In this document: piece after piece, positions 1 through 9,383 of the stretch | Numbering within the stretch: position 1 is the first letter of the stretch | How the letters are laid out: each line of letters begins with the position of its first letter | NCBI RefSeq assembly: GCF_913058315.1 | Contig: NZ_CAJXQY010000004.1 | Coordinates: 20,282-84,281 of the forward strand | Direction: 5' to 3' | DNA from: an uncultured Alteromonas sp. | GTDB taxonomy: Bacteria > Pseudomonadota > Gammaproteobacteria > Enterobacterales > Alteromonadaceae | Length of the DNA stretch: 64,000 nucleotides | Notes under the pieces: model-generated | Databases searched by the model: none | What the model was told of the DNA's origin: nothing | What the model saw: the letters and a program-made list of their open reading frames with translations, nothing else | Made by a program: the position numbers and the translations under genes

Positions 1-133
1 CCAGCGGAAAGCCTTCACTCAGGTCAAAGCGCATCTGGTAGCCAAATACGCTCACTGTACCGGTACCGGTTCTGTCTTCTTTTTTTACGCCATTGTCACG
101 GATATGGCGCATTAATGCTAAGTACTCTTTCAT
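1..133 (-). CDS. thyA: Thymidylate synthase, N-terminal fragment (cut by window edge)
   Basis: The first 44 codons are present; the rest lies beyond the left edge. The product makes dTMP from dUMP using methylene-tetrahydrofolate in the cytoplasm. The visible start [11 protein letters not shown] is followed by [17 protein letters not shown], the conserved N-terminal phosphate-binding segment of ThyA, with Arg21 at the usual place. It begins 7 bases after the lgt stop on the same strand, the classical lgt-thyA pair of gammaproteobacteria, and is probably cotranscribed with lgt. Identification is firm although only the N-terminus is seen. Confidence 0.93.
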   Translation of the reverse strand, partial: MKEYLALMRHIRDNGVKKEDRTGTGTVSVFGYQMRFDLSEGFPL

Positions 134-140
134 GCGTCGT

Positions 141-965
141 TTAGCTCTTTACCGTTTTGTTAGCCGGTGGGGTGACCACACCATTCTTTTTATAGGCATA
201 TAGGATGAGCCCCAGGCCACCGAGGATCATCGGGATACATAATAACTGTCCCTGGCTCAGGCCAACCTGATACAAACCAATGTGCGCATCGGGTTCGCGA
301 TAAAACTCTACGATAAAGCGGAAAGTGCCATACCCCATCAGGAATAAGCCGCCAACAGCGCCCGTCGGCCTTGGACGCGCAGAGTAAAGCCAGAGAATAA
401 TAAACAGTAACACACCTTCCAGGGCAAATTCATACAGTTGCGAAGGGTGGCGTGGTTGCGGTCCTGCGCCGGGGAAGATAATCGCCCAGGGCACATCTGT
501 AGTGCGCCCCCACAGTTCCGCATTGAGGAAATTACCGATGCGGCCGGCGCCTAAACCGATAGGCACCAGTGGCGCAATAAAGTCGGCCACCTGGAAAAAG
601 CTGGCATTCAGACGTTTGGCCTGCCAGACCATGGCAGCAATAACGCCTAACAAACCGCCGTGGAAAGACATCCCCCCGGTCCAGATCTTAAACAGGTAGG
701 TAGGATCTTCAACAAACAGGCCCCACTGGTAAAACAGCACATAGCCCAGACGCCCGCCAATGATCACCCCCACAAAGCCCCAGAATAATAAATCGCTCAG
801 TTGGTCACGATTCCAGGGGGAGTTAGGTAAGCGCTTTTTGGCCAGCAGGTAGGCAGCTATAAAGCCCAGCAGATACATCATGCCATACCAGCGCACGCTA
901 AGCGGCCCAAGACTGACTATAACCGGATCGATATTGGGAAATACCAGGAAGTCTGTTTCACCCAT
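141..965 (-). CDS. lgt: Prolipoprotein diacylglyceryl transferase
   Basis: This 274-residue inner-membrane enzyme transfers diacylglycerol from phosphatidylglycerol to the lipobox cysteine of prelipoproteins, the first step of lipoprotein maturation. Several hydrophobic segments are visible. The Lgt signatures are present: FHGGLLGV with His102, and [14 protein letters not shown] with Arg142, Asn145 and Glu150. Length is close to the E. coli protein (about 290). It lies 3 bases downstream of a TauE-type gene and directly upstream of thyA. The window encodes several clients, including NlpD and the lipoproteins at 34.3, 39.7 and 51.7 kb. Confidence 0.96.
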   Translation of the reverse strand: MGETDFLVFPNIDPVIVSLGPLSVRWYGMMYLLGFIAAYLLAKKRLPNSPWNRDQLSDLLFWGFVGVIIGGRLGYVLFYQWGLFVEDPTYLFKIWTGGMSFHGGLLGVIAAMVWQAKRLNASFFQVADFIAPLVPIGLGAGRIGNFLNAELWGRTTDVPWAIIFPGAGPQPRHPSQLYEFALEGVLLFIILWLYSARPRPTGAVGGLFLMGYGTFRFIVEFYREPDAHIGLYQVGLSQGQLLCIPMILGGLGLILYAYKKNGVVTPPANKTVKS

Positions 966-968
966 GGA

Positions 969-1775
969 TTAATTCATTCCTATTATCATGCGGATACTGA
1001 CTAACACCAGCAGGCCCGCTAAAATCTTTTTAAGTAATTCTGTTGGCATATTTTGCCCTAACCGGGCGCCAAAGCCAGCAGTAAATATAGAAGTGGCCAT
1101 AATGCCAAATCCTGCTGGTAAGTAAACATACCCCAGTGACCAGTCTGGTAAACCTGGTAAATTCCAGCCCGCGTGGATAAAGCTTCCGGTACCAAATAAT
1201 GCGATAACCAGACCACTGACTGCCGCACAGCCAATTGCCTGACGAATAGGCACCTGGAACCAAACCAGCGCTGGCACCAGTAAAGCACCGCCGCCAATGC
1301 CCATTAATGCGGAGATTGTTCCGACTATGGCGCCCACGGTAATCAGGATGGCTGGCGTGTAAGCCTTACTCGAGGCAGTGCGCTTACCAAAGACCATTTG
1401 TGCGGCAATGAGTATGACTAATCCGGCAAACACTTTGGTCAGAATATCGGCCGGCAACATGCTGGCCAGTTGAGCGCCGGCAATGGCACCAAAGGCAATC
1501 CCGGTGCCACTTAGCACAATGACCCGAGGCACAATGTTACCCAGAGAATAATGTGCTTTGGCAGAGAAAAAACCGGTAACAATAATGGTAAACAGGGACG
1601 TTGCTATCGCCATGGGCATAGCCAGTTCATGGCTAATACCGGCAATACCGGTAAGCAACGCAGACAGCACCGGCACAATAATCAGGCCGCCACCAATGCC
1701 CAGCATGCCAGCCAACGTCCCGGTGAGCATTCCCAGGGCCATACAACAGACGAAAATGAGTAGCAGAGGATCCAA
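969..1775 (-). CDS. TauE/SafE (DUF81) family membrane transporter
   Basis: A 268-residue polytopic membrane protein, about eight hydrophobic segments, with the internal duplication typical of the TauE/SafE/YfcA family: MLGIGGGLIIVPVL near the N-terminus and LMGIGGGALLVPALVWF near the middle. Family members export sulfite, sulfoacetate or other small organic anions, but the substrate cannot be read from sequence. It precedes lgt by 3 bases, an arrangement known from other Alteromonadales and Vibrionales, so it is probably the first gene of a TauE-lgt-thyA unit. Nothing links it functionally to lipoprotein maturation. Confidence 0.88.
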   Translation of the reverse strand: MDPLLLIFVCCMALGMLTGTLAGMLGIGGGLIIVPVLSALLTGIAGISHELAMPMAIATSLFTIIVTGFFSAKAHYSLGNIVPRVIVLSGTGIAFGAIAGAQLASMLPADILTKVFAGLVILIAAQMVFGKRTASSKAYTPAILITVGAIVGTISALMGIGGGALLVPALVWFQVPIRQAIGCAAVSGLVIALFGTGSFIHAGWNLPGLPDWSLGYVYLPAGFGIMATSIFTAGFGARLGQNMPTELLKKILAGLLVLVSIRMIIGMN

Positions 1776-1860
1776 TCTAAGTCTCCGTGATAATTGAGGT
1801 CGCTAGCATACCATAAGTCCAACCGGGAGGGGGTTAGCATAGCCGCGCAATGTGATGATT

Positions 1861-4185
1861 TTAAGAACCGGCCCGAACTAGTCCACCGAGCCCTTTCACT
1901 TCCAGGTACTGATTGATGTGATTAAAGACTTCTTCATAACTGTCTGAAGTTAATGCACAAGATAGTAATGACTGGGCTTCGCTCAGATTCACGTTGCGAA
2001 CTACCCAGTTAATTTTACGCAGGTTAAAAGCATTCATACTGAGCTTTCGGTATCCCATTCCCATCAGCAGGATAGCGCCGCCGGGTTCACCGGCTATTTC
2101 ACCACAGACCGATACCGGCACCTGATACTGATCGGCCTGCCTGGCAATATCATAAAGCGCCGAAAGCACCGCCGGATGATAACTGTTATACAAGCTGGCC
2201 ACCCGGGTATTATTGCGGTCTACGGCAAGCAGGTACTGGGTTAAGTCGTTGCTGCCCACTGAGAAAAAGTCGACCTTCTTGGCCAGTTGCGGCAACTGAT
2301 AAAGCACGGATGGCACTTCCAGCATAATGCCCAGGCGCGGACGATAAAGCAGTTCGCCCTTCAGCCGTGCTTCTTCTTCCACCTCAAAAAAGGCCTGTTC
2401 CACCAGTCTGCGGGCTTCGTTTACTTCGCCAACACTGGAGATCATCGGCAACATGATACTGAGGTTTTGCAAACCAATACTGGCGCGTAACATAGCGCGG
2501 ATCTGAACCAGAAAAATTTCCGGATGGTCCAGTGTCAGGCGTATGCCCCGCCACCCCAGGAAGGGGTTTTCTTCAGTAATTGGAAAGTAGGGCAGCGGTT
2601 TATCACCGCCCACATCCAGCGTTCGCATCACAATTTCACGGTCCGGCGCACTCATCAGCACATTTCGATACAGCTCAACCTGCTCACTTTCCGACGGAAA
2701 CCGCTCACGCATCATAAACGGGATTTCGGTGCGGTAGAGCCCTATTCCTACTTTACCGGAGCGCACTGCCGTCTCTATTTCAGCCGATAACCCGGCATTG
2801 ACCAACAGATTAATGCGGCAGCCGTCTTCACTCTGGCATGGCTTGCCAGCTTCTTTATCAATGCGCTCAGAAAGTAATTTTTCTTCTTCAATCAGCTGAC
2901 TGAATTCGGCTTTGATCGCCTTTTCTGGTGAAACAATCACTTCACCGGCATAGCCGTCGAGCAGAATCTCTTTCTTTTCGAGCAGGGTTGGCGAAACGTT
3001 CTGGCACCCCATCACAGCGGGAACCCCCATTGCTCTGGCCAGAATGGCAGCATGAGAGTTATTGGAGCCACGAATGGATATGATCCCGGCCAGATATTCC
3101 TTGGGGAATTCTGCCAGCATGGGCGCCGACACTTCTTCGGCCACCAGGATACTGGGCTCGCTTGGGCGGTCACTAACCGACTCACTTTTGCCACTGATGA
3201 CTTGCAGAATATTCACCAGAATACGGTTGGATAAATCGACGATATCGATAGCCCGTTCGCGCATATACGGATCGTCCATCGCCTCAAACCGGGCGGCGTA
3301 GGCTTCCACCACCAGCTTCAATGATGAGGCTGCGTCCCAGCCGTCGCGTATTTTCGCTTCGACTTCGCGCCCTAAACTGTTGGCATCAAGAAGTTGGTGA
3401 TAAAGCTGAAAGATGGCCCTTACGTCATCGGGCACCTGACCTTCGAGGCGCTGTGACAGTGCTTCTACCTGTGTCCGGGTCACCTCTACGCCTTTACGGT
3501 AGTAGTCGATTTCCTGCTGGGTTTTATCGGTTTGTTTAACAATCCAGGTGGCCAGCGTATAGGCCGCATGAGGCGAATAGCCTACCCCCATGCCCAGCCC
3601 CGGTGAGCCGGGTACCCCGCGGACATTCTTTTGCATATGACCGGCGTAAATGCCGGCTATCGGGTTGAGTGCGCCGCGGGTTTCAGCATGCGAGATTTCC
3701 AGAGCAATTTGCGCAGCCAGCGTCACCAGAAAGGCTTCTTCATCCTCACTGAATTTACGCATAGCGCTTTGCTGCATGGTGATAACCCCCAGCACTTTAC
3801 GCTGGTGAATTATCGGCGTGCCCAGAAACGCGTGGTAGCTTTCTTCTTTGACTTCCGGGTACTGTTTGAAGCGCGGGTGATTCGGTGCATCCTCAATATT
3901 CAGCGGTTCTTCCCGCTGCCCCACCAGCCCGATTAAGCCTTCAGAGAAACCAATTTTAACCAGCTCAACCGCATCGGGAGCCAGACCATCGGTAGCCTTG
4001 AGAACAAAGGCCTGAGCGTTATAGTCGGCGAGGTAAATAGAACAGGAGTCGACTCCCATTGTTTGTTTAACGCGTTCAGCAAGGCGAAACAGCGCGTCGG
4101 TCAACCGGGGGATTTGGTTGACCTCCTGAACAATACTCTTAAGTACCGTTAGAATACTGCTTTTTCGACCCGTTTCTGCCGCCAA
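1861..4185 (-). CDS. ptsP: Phosphoenolpyruvate-protein phosphotransferase of the nitrogen PTS (EI-Ntr)
   Basis: A 774-residue enzyme that autophosphorylates from PEP and passes phosphate to NPr in the regulatory nitrogen PTS. An N-terminal GAF domain (about residues 15-170) is followed by the enzyme I fold. The phospho-accepting histidine is His378 in SNNSHAAILARAMG. The PEP-binding barrel shows LYRTEIPFMMRERFPSE and FFSVGSNDLTQY, and the C-terminal active-site cysteine is in SVCGEIAGEPGG. The start used is TTG; no ATG precedes the GAF homology before an in-frame stop. It follows rppH by 14 bases, the standard rppH-ptsP pair. Confidence 0.95.
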   Translation of the reverse strand: MAAETGRKSSILTVLKSIVQEVNQIPRLTDALFRLAERVKQTMGVDSCSIYLADYNAQAFVLKATDGLAPDAVELVKIGFSEGLIGLVGQREEPLNIEDAPNHPRFKQYPEVKEESYHAFLGTPIIHQRKVLGVITMQQSAMRKFSEDEEAFLVTLAAQIALEISHAETRGALNPIAGIYAGHMQKNVRGVPGSPGLGMGVGYSPHAAYTLATWIVKQTDKTQQEIDYYRKGVEVTRTQVEALSQRLEGQVPDDVRAIFQLYHQLLDANSLGREVEAKIRDGWDAASSLKLVVEAYAARFEAMDDPYMRERAIDIVDLSNRILVNILQVISGKSESVSDRPSEPSILVAEEVSAPMLAEFPKEYLAGIISIRGSNNSHAAILARAMGVPAVMGCQNVSPTLLEKKEILLDGYAGEVIVSPEKAIKAEFSQLIEEEKLLSERIDKEAGKPCQSEDGCRINLLVNAGLSAEIETAVRSGKVGIGLYRTEIPFMMRERFPSESEQVELYRNVLMSAPDREIVMRTLDVGGDKPLPYFPITEENPFLGWRGIRLTLDHPEIFLVQIRAMLRASIGLQNLSIMLPMISSVGEVNEARRLVEQAFFEVEEEARLKGELLYRPRLGIMLEVPSVLYQLPQLAKKVDFFSVGSNDLTQYLLAVDRNNTRVASLYNSYHPAVLSALYDIARQADQYQVPVSVCGEIAGEPGGAILLMGMGYRKLSMNAFNLRKINWVVRNVNLSEAQSLLSCALTSDSYEEVFNHINQYLEVKGLGGLVRAGS

Positions 4186-4199
4186 GAGTGACCCTACCC

Positions 4200-4730
4200 T
4201 TATCCTCGTCGTTTGCGACGATGCTGCTTGGAATGATGATGCTGGTGTCGCGGCTGCGAGGTGATCACCGTTCCGGCAAATTCTTTCATTACACGGCGGT
4301 AGACATCGCGTTTAAAGGACACCACATTTCTCACCGGGTACCAGTAACTCACCCAGCGCCAGTCATCAAATTCGGGATGACCGGATTTCAGTACATCTAC
4401 GTCTTTGTCCTGGCAATCCAGTTGCAACAAAAACCATTTCTGTTTTTGTCCTATACAAACCGGATTACTACCTTGCCTTATTAACCGTTTGGGCAGTTTG
4501 TATCGCACCCAATTTCGTGTCACGCTCAGAATGCTTACATCTTTCGGGGTAAGCCCTACTTCTTCATGCAACTCACGATACATTGCCTGCTCTACAGTTT
4601 CCCCTTCATCTATTCCGCCTTGGGGAAACTGCCATGAATGTTGGCCATAACGTCTTGCCCAAAATACTTGACCTATTTTGTTGCAAATCACTATGCCCAC
4701 ATTCGCACGGAATCCATCGGTATCTATCAC
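4200..4730 (-). CDS. rppH: RNA 5' pyrophosphohydrolase (Nudix)
   Basis: RppH converts 5'-triphosphate mRNA ends to monophosphates, which triggers RNase E-dependent decay. The protein has 176 residues, the same length as E. coli RppH. The Nudix box is complete: [14 protein letters not shown] followed by RELHEEVGL. The N-terminus ([21 protein letters not shown]) and [11 protein letters not shown] are family hallmarks. The tail is strongly basic and histidine-rich. It sits immediately upstream of ptsP and is divergent from mutH, an order conserved in gammaproteobacteria. Confidence 0.96.
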   Translation of the reverse strand: MIDTDGFRANVGIVICNKIGQVFWARRYGQHSWQFPQGGIDEGETVEQAMYRELHEEVGLTPKDVSILSVTRNWVRYKLPKRLIRQGSNPVCIGQKQKWFLLQLDCQDKDVDVLKSGHPEFDDWRWVSYWYPVRNVVSFKRDVYRRVMKEFAGTVITSQPRHQHHHSKQHRRKRRG

Positions 4731-4836
4731 TCAGACTCCCGGGCACTTTATATTGTTCTGTGATAGCATTCTTTCACAAACCTTTGTGCATGCAAAGTAT
4801 TTATCACATATGTTTAACGTAATTGGTTTTTAAGGG

Positions 4837-5523
4837 ATGGAAGGTTTGCAAGTACCAACCTCTGCGCCCGGTGATTTGTCAGAACTGGAAAGCCGCGCCC
4901 AGGCAATAGCCGGGTTCAGTCTTGGCGAACTGGCTGACATGGCCAATATTGCCATTCCACGCGACTTTACACGCCATAAAGGCTGGACAGGTCAACTTAT
5001 TGAAACCTGGTTAGGGGCCACCGCGGGCTCGAAACCCCAGCAGGATTTTCCCGAGCTCGGCGTCGAACTCAAAACCCTGCCCATTAATCAGCACGGGCAG
5101 CCACTGGAAACCACTTACGTCTGTTATGCCCCTCTTTTACTGCCGCCGTTAATCACCTGGCAAACCTGTAATGTCAAAAATAAGCTGCAATGTGTGTTAT
5201 GGGTACCGGTTGAGGGCGAGCGCCAAATCCCGGTTGCAGAACGACGTATTGCTACCCCCTTTTTATGGCAACCCAGCGAAGTCCAGAACGCCCTGTTACA
5301 ACGGGACTGGGAAGAGCTTACCGAGATGATTGCACTGGGCCAGGTTGAATCGATTACGGCCCGCCATGGCGAGGTTATGCAGCTTCGCCCCAAAGCGGCC
5401 AGCGGGCAGGTGTTAACCGATGCCCTGGATGCTGAAGGCAATAAAATTCAAACCCGACCGCGGGGCTTTTATCTGCGTAAACAGTTCACCAGTCATATTC
5501 TGCAGACCCATTTCGATCAGTAA
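4837..5523 (+). CDS. mutH: DNA mismatch repair endonuclease MutH
   Basis: MutH nicks the unmethylated strand at hemimethylated GATC sites after activation by MutL, so its presence implies Dam-directed strand discrimination in this organism. At 228 residues it matches the family. The catalytic triad lies in DFPELGVELKT as Asp70, Glu77 and Lys79, the same numbering as the E. coli enzyme, with Glu56 in LIETWLGA upstream. It is transcribed away from rppH and separated from it by about 100 bases that must hold both promoters. Confidence 0.96.
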   Translation: MEGLQVPTSAPGDLSELESRAQAIAGFSLGELADMANIAIPRDFTRHKGWTGQLIETWLGATAGSKPQQDFPELGVELKTLPINQHGQPLETTYVCYAPLLLPPLITWQTCNVKNKLQCVLWVPVEGERQIPVAERRIATPFLWQPSEVQNALLQRDWEELTEMIALGQVESITARHGEVMQLRPKAASGQVLTDALDAEGNKIQTRPRGFYLRKQFTSHILQTHFDQ

Positions 5524-5546
5524 TTAGCCATACGCTCCCCGAGCCT

Positions 5547-5596
5547 TTGACCTAAATCAAGCGATGGCGTCAGGGGCTTTGCATATAAATAAAGAC
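5547..5596 (+). promoter_or_regulatory. FNR-like site and -10 element ahead of the ferredoxin gene
   Basis: TTGAC-CTAA-ATCAA at 5547-5560 differs by one base from the FNR consensus TTGAT-N4-ATCAA. A TATAAA hexamer lies at 5584-5589, which would place the start of transcription near 5596 and centre the site at about -42, the geometry of a class II activated promoter. The ferredoxin start codon is at 5644. The spacing is visible in the sequence; regulation by FNR is inference. Confidence 0.55.
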
Positions 5597-5625
5597 TTAT
5601 ATACAGTCAGTAGCAGAGAATTTAG

Positions 5626-5889
<264 letters not shown>

Positions 5890-5908
5890 TCGCCGGGCGC
5901 TGCTTACG

Positions 5909-6991
5909 TTAGCGGCGGCTTTCCAGGTATTTTAAAAAGCTGCGGCTGGCGGTGCCATTAACGCCCAGCTTTAAGCGCTTGGTCACACTGTCGAGTTTGG
6001 TATCAGAACTCATTAATACCTGCTTGGCATATTTCATTCGATACTGGTAAATAAAGCCGCGAAAATGCATTTTTTTGCCTGCCAGTAAAGCCAGACAGAT
6101 TTCACTGGCCGACAGATCCGCGCGGTCGGCAAACGTTGCCAGCGTCAGGCCAATTTCTTTATAAGCTTTCTGACTAATCACCGCAGACTCAGCCCGTTTT
6201 AATACCGCCTGAGCAGTACTGTGAGACATTTTAGGCGCTGCACTCATAGCGTCATGATCGAAGGGCGATGGTGATGGTTTATGGGCACGACTAAGCTGCA
6301 CCAGCACCACCAGCGTGGTCAGCGCCAGAGCTGAATGAAACCAGGACAACCAGTGGTAAAAAGGTAACAGGCCAAAGGCCACCGCCGCCACTAAGATAAC
6401 CAGACAAAAAGCCATTCCTACTGCAAAGCCGCAAGCCCCGCTTACCCCTTTGATATGATACATCTCAGTATCGACCACTTGCAGAGGGAGTTCATGATGG
6501 TATTGCTGCAATTGCTCAATCATCACAATGCTGATATACAAAAACAAAAAAGCCGGGATTAAATAACTTAAATACACCGCCCAGTAACTCAGAGGGTCTC
6601 CGACCGGGGCTAACCCCGGCCATTGCTGCCAGTCCCCGCCATACAACCAGCCCTGGATCACCACTAATACTGCCAACAGGATAGTCGCCCCATAAAAGGG
6701 CCACAGAAGCGGTTTTGGTTTGCGCCACACCATGGCCAGCAGATTACGGTAGACGCCGGCTAACACTACGGGCAGAGCCATAACAGCTGCGGCTGCCAGC
6801 CAGGACGACGCAGTGCCAACCAGTTGCCATAGTTCGCTGACTAACAGGAATGGCCAGCTCAGCAAGGCTGGCCAGAACCCGGGAAACCCGGTGGCCGCGC
6901 CCTCGGTCCGGCTGATTTTAAACAGTAAACACAGCCACAGGACGGTAAGCACACCGGCAGTCCAGAGCGGGATCATGTGTTGGGTGGTCAT
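5909..6991 (-). CDS. Membrane-anchored AraC-type transcriptional regulator
   Basis: A 360-residue protein with about seven hydrophobic helices in residues 5-240 and a soluble C-terminal domain (about 260-360) resembling the AraC helix-turn-helix domain; see KEIGLTLATFADRADLS and the final KYAKQVL/VTKRLKLGV section. This build, polytopic sensor plus AraC DNA-binding domain in one chain, is known among marine gammaproteobacteria, where ligands are mostly unknown. It is convergent with the ferredoxin gene and follows ygiF by only 24 bases on the same strand. No target can be assigned. Confidence is good for architecture, low for role. Confidence 0.72.
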   Translation of the reverse strand: MTTQHMIPLWTAGVLTVLWLCLLFKISRTEGAATGFPGFWPALLSWPFLLVSELWQLVGTASSWLAAAAVMALPVVLAGVYRNLLAMVWRKPKPLLWPFYGATILLAVLVVIQGWLYGGDWQQWPGLAPVGDPLSYWAVYLSYLIPAFLFLYISIVMIEQLQQYHHELPLQVVDTEMYHIKGVSGACGFAVGMAFCLVILVAAVAFGLLPFYHWLSWFHSALALTTLVVLVQLSRAHKPSPSPFDHDAMSAAPKMSHSTAQAVLKRAESAVISQKAYKEIGLTLATFADRADLSASEICLALLAGKKMHFRGFIYQYRMKYAKQVLMSSDTKLDSVTKRLKLGVNGTASRSFLKYLESRR

Positions 6992-7015
6992 TGCGTTTCA
7001 GTTCCGTGGTAAAGG

Positions 7016-8521
7016 TTACCAGTAGACTTCGCCGGTCATGGCTACCTGGCGACTTCTTTCCATCACATTGAGCAGCCCGTGGGTTTTCTCATGTACCCAC
7101 TCAAGCAACTCCTGTTGCTCGGCCAGCTCGGCATCAAAGATTGATTTTTTTAATAATAACAGCGCATTGAGTTCATCGATACCAATAAGGATATCGAGCC
7201 ACGGAGCCCTGAAGTGGCCACGGCTGGCTGCAAACATATCGGCCAGTAAAAAGCCGTTAAATAAGGTCTGACGCAGCAGCATTTCCACCGACGTATAATT
7301 CGACGCATACATGCGGCGCTGAATTGGCATGGTTTGCAGAATAGTTTGCCACCCCTGAGACAGCCAGCCTTTGGCATGTTCCATAAGTGGCATATCATAG
7401 CCTTTGACCTCTGTACGCCATGGCTTGTTCTGCAGCATCTGCGCAATAGCCAGTTTGAGTTTTGACGGCTCCGGCTGAAACAGTCGGGTAGCAGGATCAT
7501 GCGCCTGAACCAAACCCGCCTGACGCCCCTGCAAATAGCTTATCAATGCCGGGTAGCGGGACAGCTTCTTATTGAACAGGCTCTTTTTAGACAGTAACAG
7601 CCGCAAACTTTGCAGATCGTCCTGCCACAACCAGTTGTCCGCATAACTCAGCAATTGCTTATGTAATGTGAGCATGGCCGGGCACTGTAATACGGGTAAG
7701 TATAAAGAGACCGTCTGGAGCAACATGCGAACCGCGCGAGTCACCTCGGTAAGCATTTTGGTGGCGCCCGTTTCAAAATACAGATGCTCATGTTTTTGCC
7801 AGTGCAGCAAGCCGCACTCCAGCGCCCGGCAGAAAGCATCCTCGGTAGAGATGTTATCCTGCAGCGGCAGAAAATCGGGTAACGCATCCACTTTGTGTGA
7901 AACACCATGCAGGAGCTGATAGCCCTGTGCCGCCTTTGAGGTATCACTGAGTCTGGCCGGTACCGCGTCCACCAGCATATTGGCCAGTTCGAACATCCGG
8001 TTCAGTTTACCGCCTTTTAATTCCAGCTCGATTTCCCGAATGGGGGCTTCCTGCTGCTGCGCGGCGACTTTCCCGTTATCGTAAACCAATTCAATCTCGG
8101 CATCGGGGAAACTGATGTCAAAGACAGTCCGGTTAAAATGGGTGCCAAACTGCTTCTCAAGTTGCTCATTCAAGGTTTCCGCCTGGTGCCCCTCAGGCCA
8201 GGGCACGTCATTAAACAACGTGAGGTCGGGCTCCGGGTTATTCAGATCAACATTGAATTCCAGACGCTGGTGCAGGCCGCCGCTGATTTGACCGGTAGTT
8301 TTCACAGTTTGCTCATACTGACCGTTAGCCCCGCGCACACGCATGCCGATCTTATGTTTCTGAAACAAATGATCGACGGTATCGTAGTAATCATTGAGCA
8401 GATCGAGCTGACCTTTCTCTTCAATGGTCACCTGTTGCGACGTTAAGGCAGTAAAAAGGTTGTTTTGAAGTGCCGGCTGCGGATCTTCGCGCAGCACAAA
8501 TTTGATTTCGGTTTCCGACAT
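7016..8521 (-). CDS. ygiF: CYTH-CHAD inorganic triphosphatase (YgiF-like)
   Basis: A 501-residue two-domain protein. The N-terminal CYTH domain (about 1-205) carries the ExExK signature as Glu3, Glu5 and Lys7 and acidic or basic strand ends such as REIELELK. The remainder (about 220-490) is a helical histidine-rich CHAD domain, a polyphosphate-binding module. E. coli YgiF hydrolyses tripolyphosphate. It diverges from the SH3-domain gene downstream on the plus strand, the same ygiF/ygiM neighbourhood as in enterobacteria. Confidence 0.87.
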   Translation of the reverse strand: MSETEIKFVLREDPQPALQNNLFTALTSQQVTIEEKGQLDLLNDYYDTVDHLFQKHKIGMRVRGANGQYEQTVKTTGQISGGLHQRLEFNVDLNNPEPDLTLFNDVPWPEGHQAETLNEQLEKQFGTHFNRTVFDISFPDAEIELVYDNGKVAAQQQEAPIREIELELKGGKLNRMFELANMLVDAVPARLSDTSKAAQGYQLLHGVSHKVDALPDFLPLQDNISTEDAFCRALECGLLHWQKHEHLYFETGATKMLTEVTRAVRMLLQTVSLYLPVLQCPAMLTLHKQLLSYADNWLWQDDLQSLRLLLSKKSLFNKKLSRYPALISYLQGRQAGLVQAHDPATRLFQPEPSKLKLAIAQMLQNKPWRTEVKGYDMPLMEHAKGWLSQGWQTILQTMPIQRRMYASNYTSVEMLLRQTLFNGFLLADMFAASRGHFRAPWLDILIGIDELNALLLLKKSIFDAELAEQQELLEWVHEKTHGLLNVMERSRQVAMTGEVYW

Positions 8522-8712
8522 GGAACAGTCGTACTCATAAGCAGTTGCGAGATAGTCCGGCTACATTACCTGCCGGTGCTTCATTTAGCAATAGGCTCTC
8601 CCGGCAGACTGCCTGCTAACGGGTTTGTATAACACTGTATGCAGGTAAGCACTTGCCTTTAATGGTGTCAGCCCCTAACATCAGAGCATTATTTTATGAT
8701 GTAGAGACACTC

Positions 8713-9315
8713 ATGCGCTTGCTAACTTTTCTTTTCGGCCTGGTTGTTGTGAGCCTGCCCGTTGCGGCTCAACAATCTTCAGACAACGTAACGGCCAACA
8801 GCGACCACTATATTGCTGATAACCTTATTGTTTACCTACATTCAGGACCAGGTCGAAATTACCGGATCCTGGGCTCTATCGAAGCAGGGGTACCGGTGAC
8901 GGTGCTGCAATCTGATGCTGACAAAGGCTTTACCCAGATAAGCGACACCGACGAGCGGGAAGGCTGGGTTGAAACGCAGTACCTTATTGACACTATTTCC
9001 CGCCGTGCGCAATTACCACAACTGAGTCAGCGGCTGGCCGACAGTGAGCAGCAACTCAATCGAATTCAGTCGCGTAATAGTACTCTGGCTCAGGAACTGG
9101 CGCAGGTGAAGCAGCAAAATGCCCAGCTTGAAGCAAGTCTGAATGAGTCTCAGCAATCGGTTGCCTCACTGGAAGCGCAAATCAGCGATCAGGACACTCA
9201 GGAACGCTACAGGATGTTCAGTTATGGCGGTATTGTTGCCGGTGCCGGTGTTTTGCTCGGCATAATTATTACTTTTATTCCCAAGCGACGCCGTCGCAAC
9301 GATTCGTGGATGTAA
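8713..9315 (+). CDS. SH3-domain envelope protein of the YgiM/TIGR04211 family
   Basis: The chosen start at 8713 gives 200 residues and exposes a clean signal peptide (MRLLTFLFGLVVVSLPVAA); the longer frame from 8653 adds 20 residues that would bury it. The mature protein has a bacterial SH3 domain (about 30-95; YLHSGPGRNYRILGSI, GWVETQYL), a coiled coil (about 105-165) and a single C-terminal membrane helix followed by a basic tail. This is the TIGR04211 layout. A periplasmic, inner-membrane-anchored role is expected; the molecular function is not established. Confidence 0.85.
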   Translation: MRLLTFLFGLVVVSLPVAAQQSSDNVTANSDHYIADNLIVYLHSGPGRNYRILGSIEAGVPVTVLQSDADKGFTQISDTDEREGWVETQYLIDTISRRAQLPQLSQRLADSEQQLNRIQSRNSTLAQELAQVKQQNAQLEASLNESQQSVASLEAQISDQDTQERYRMFSYGGIVAGAGVLLGIIITFIPKRRRRNDSWM

Positions 9316-9334
9316 GCTAAACACATCAGGGATC

Positions 9335-9367
9335 AAAAAAGGGCGCTTCAACAGAGCGCCCTTTTTT
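9335..9367. terminator. Bidirectional intrinsic terminator
   Basis: A 7-bp GC-rich stem (GGGCGCT/AGCGCCC) with a 7-base loop, flanked by A-tract on the left and T-tract on the right, so it can stop transcription of the YgiM-like gene on the plus strand and putA on the minus strand. Confidence 0.85.
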
Positions 9368-9383
9368 ATGTTGGATAAGCTAA

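Noticed and set aside
8653..8712. Longer N-terminus for the YgiM-like protein
   Set aside because: The extension would place twenty polar residues ahead of a clean signal peptide and has no better ribosome site.
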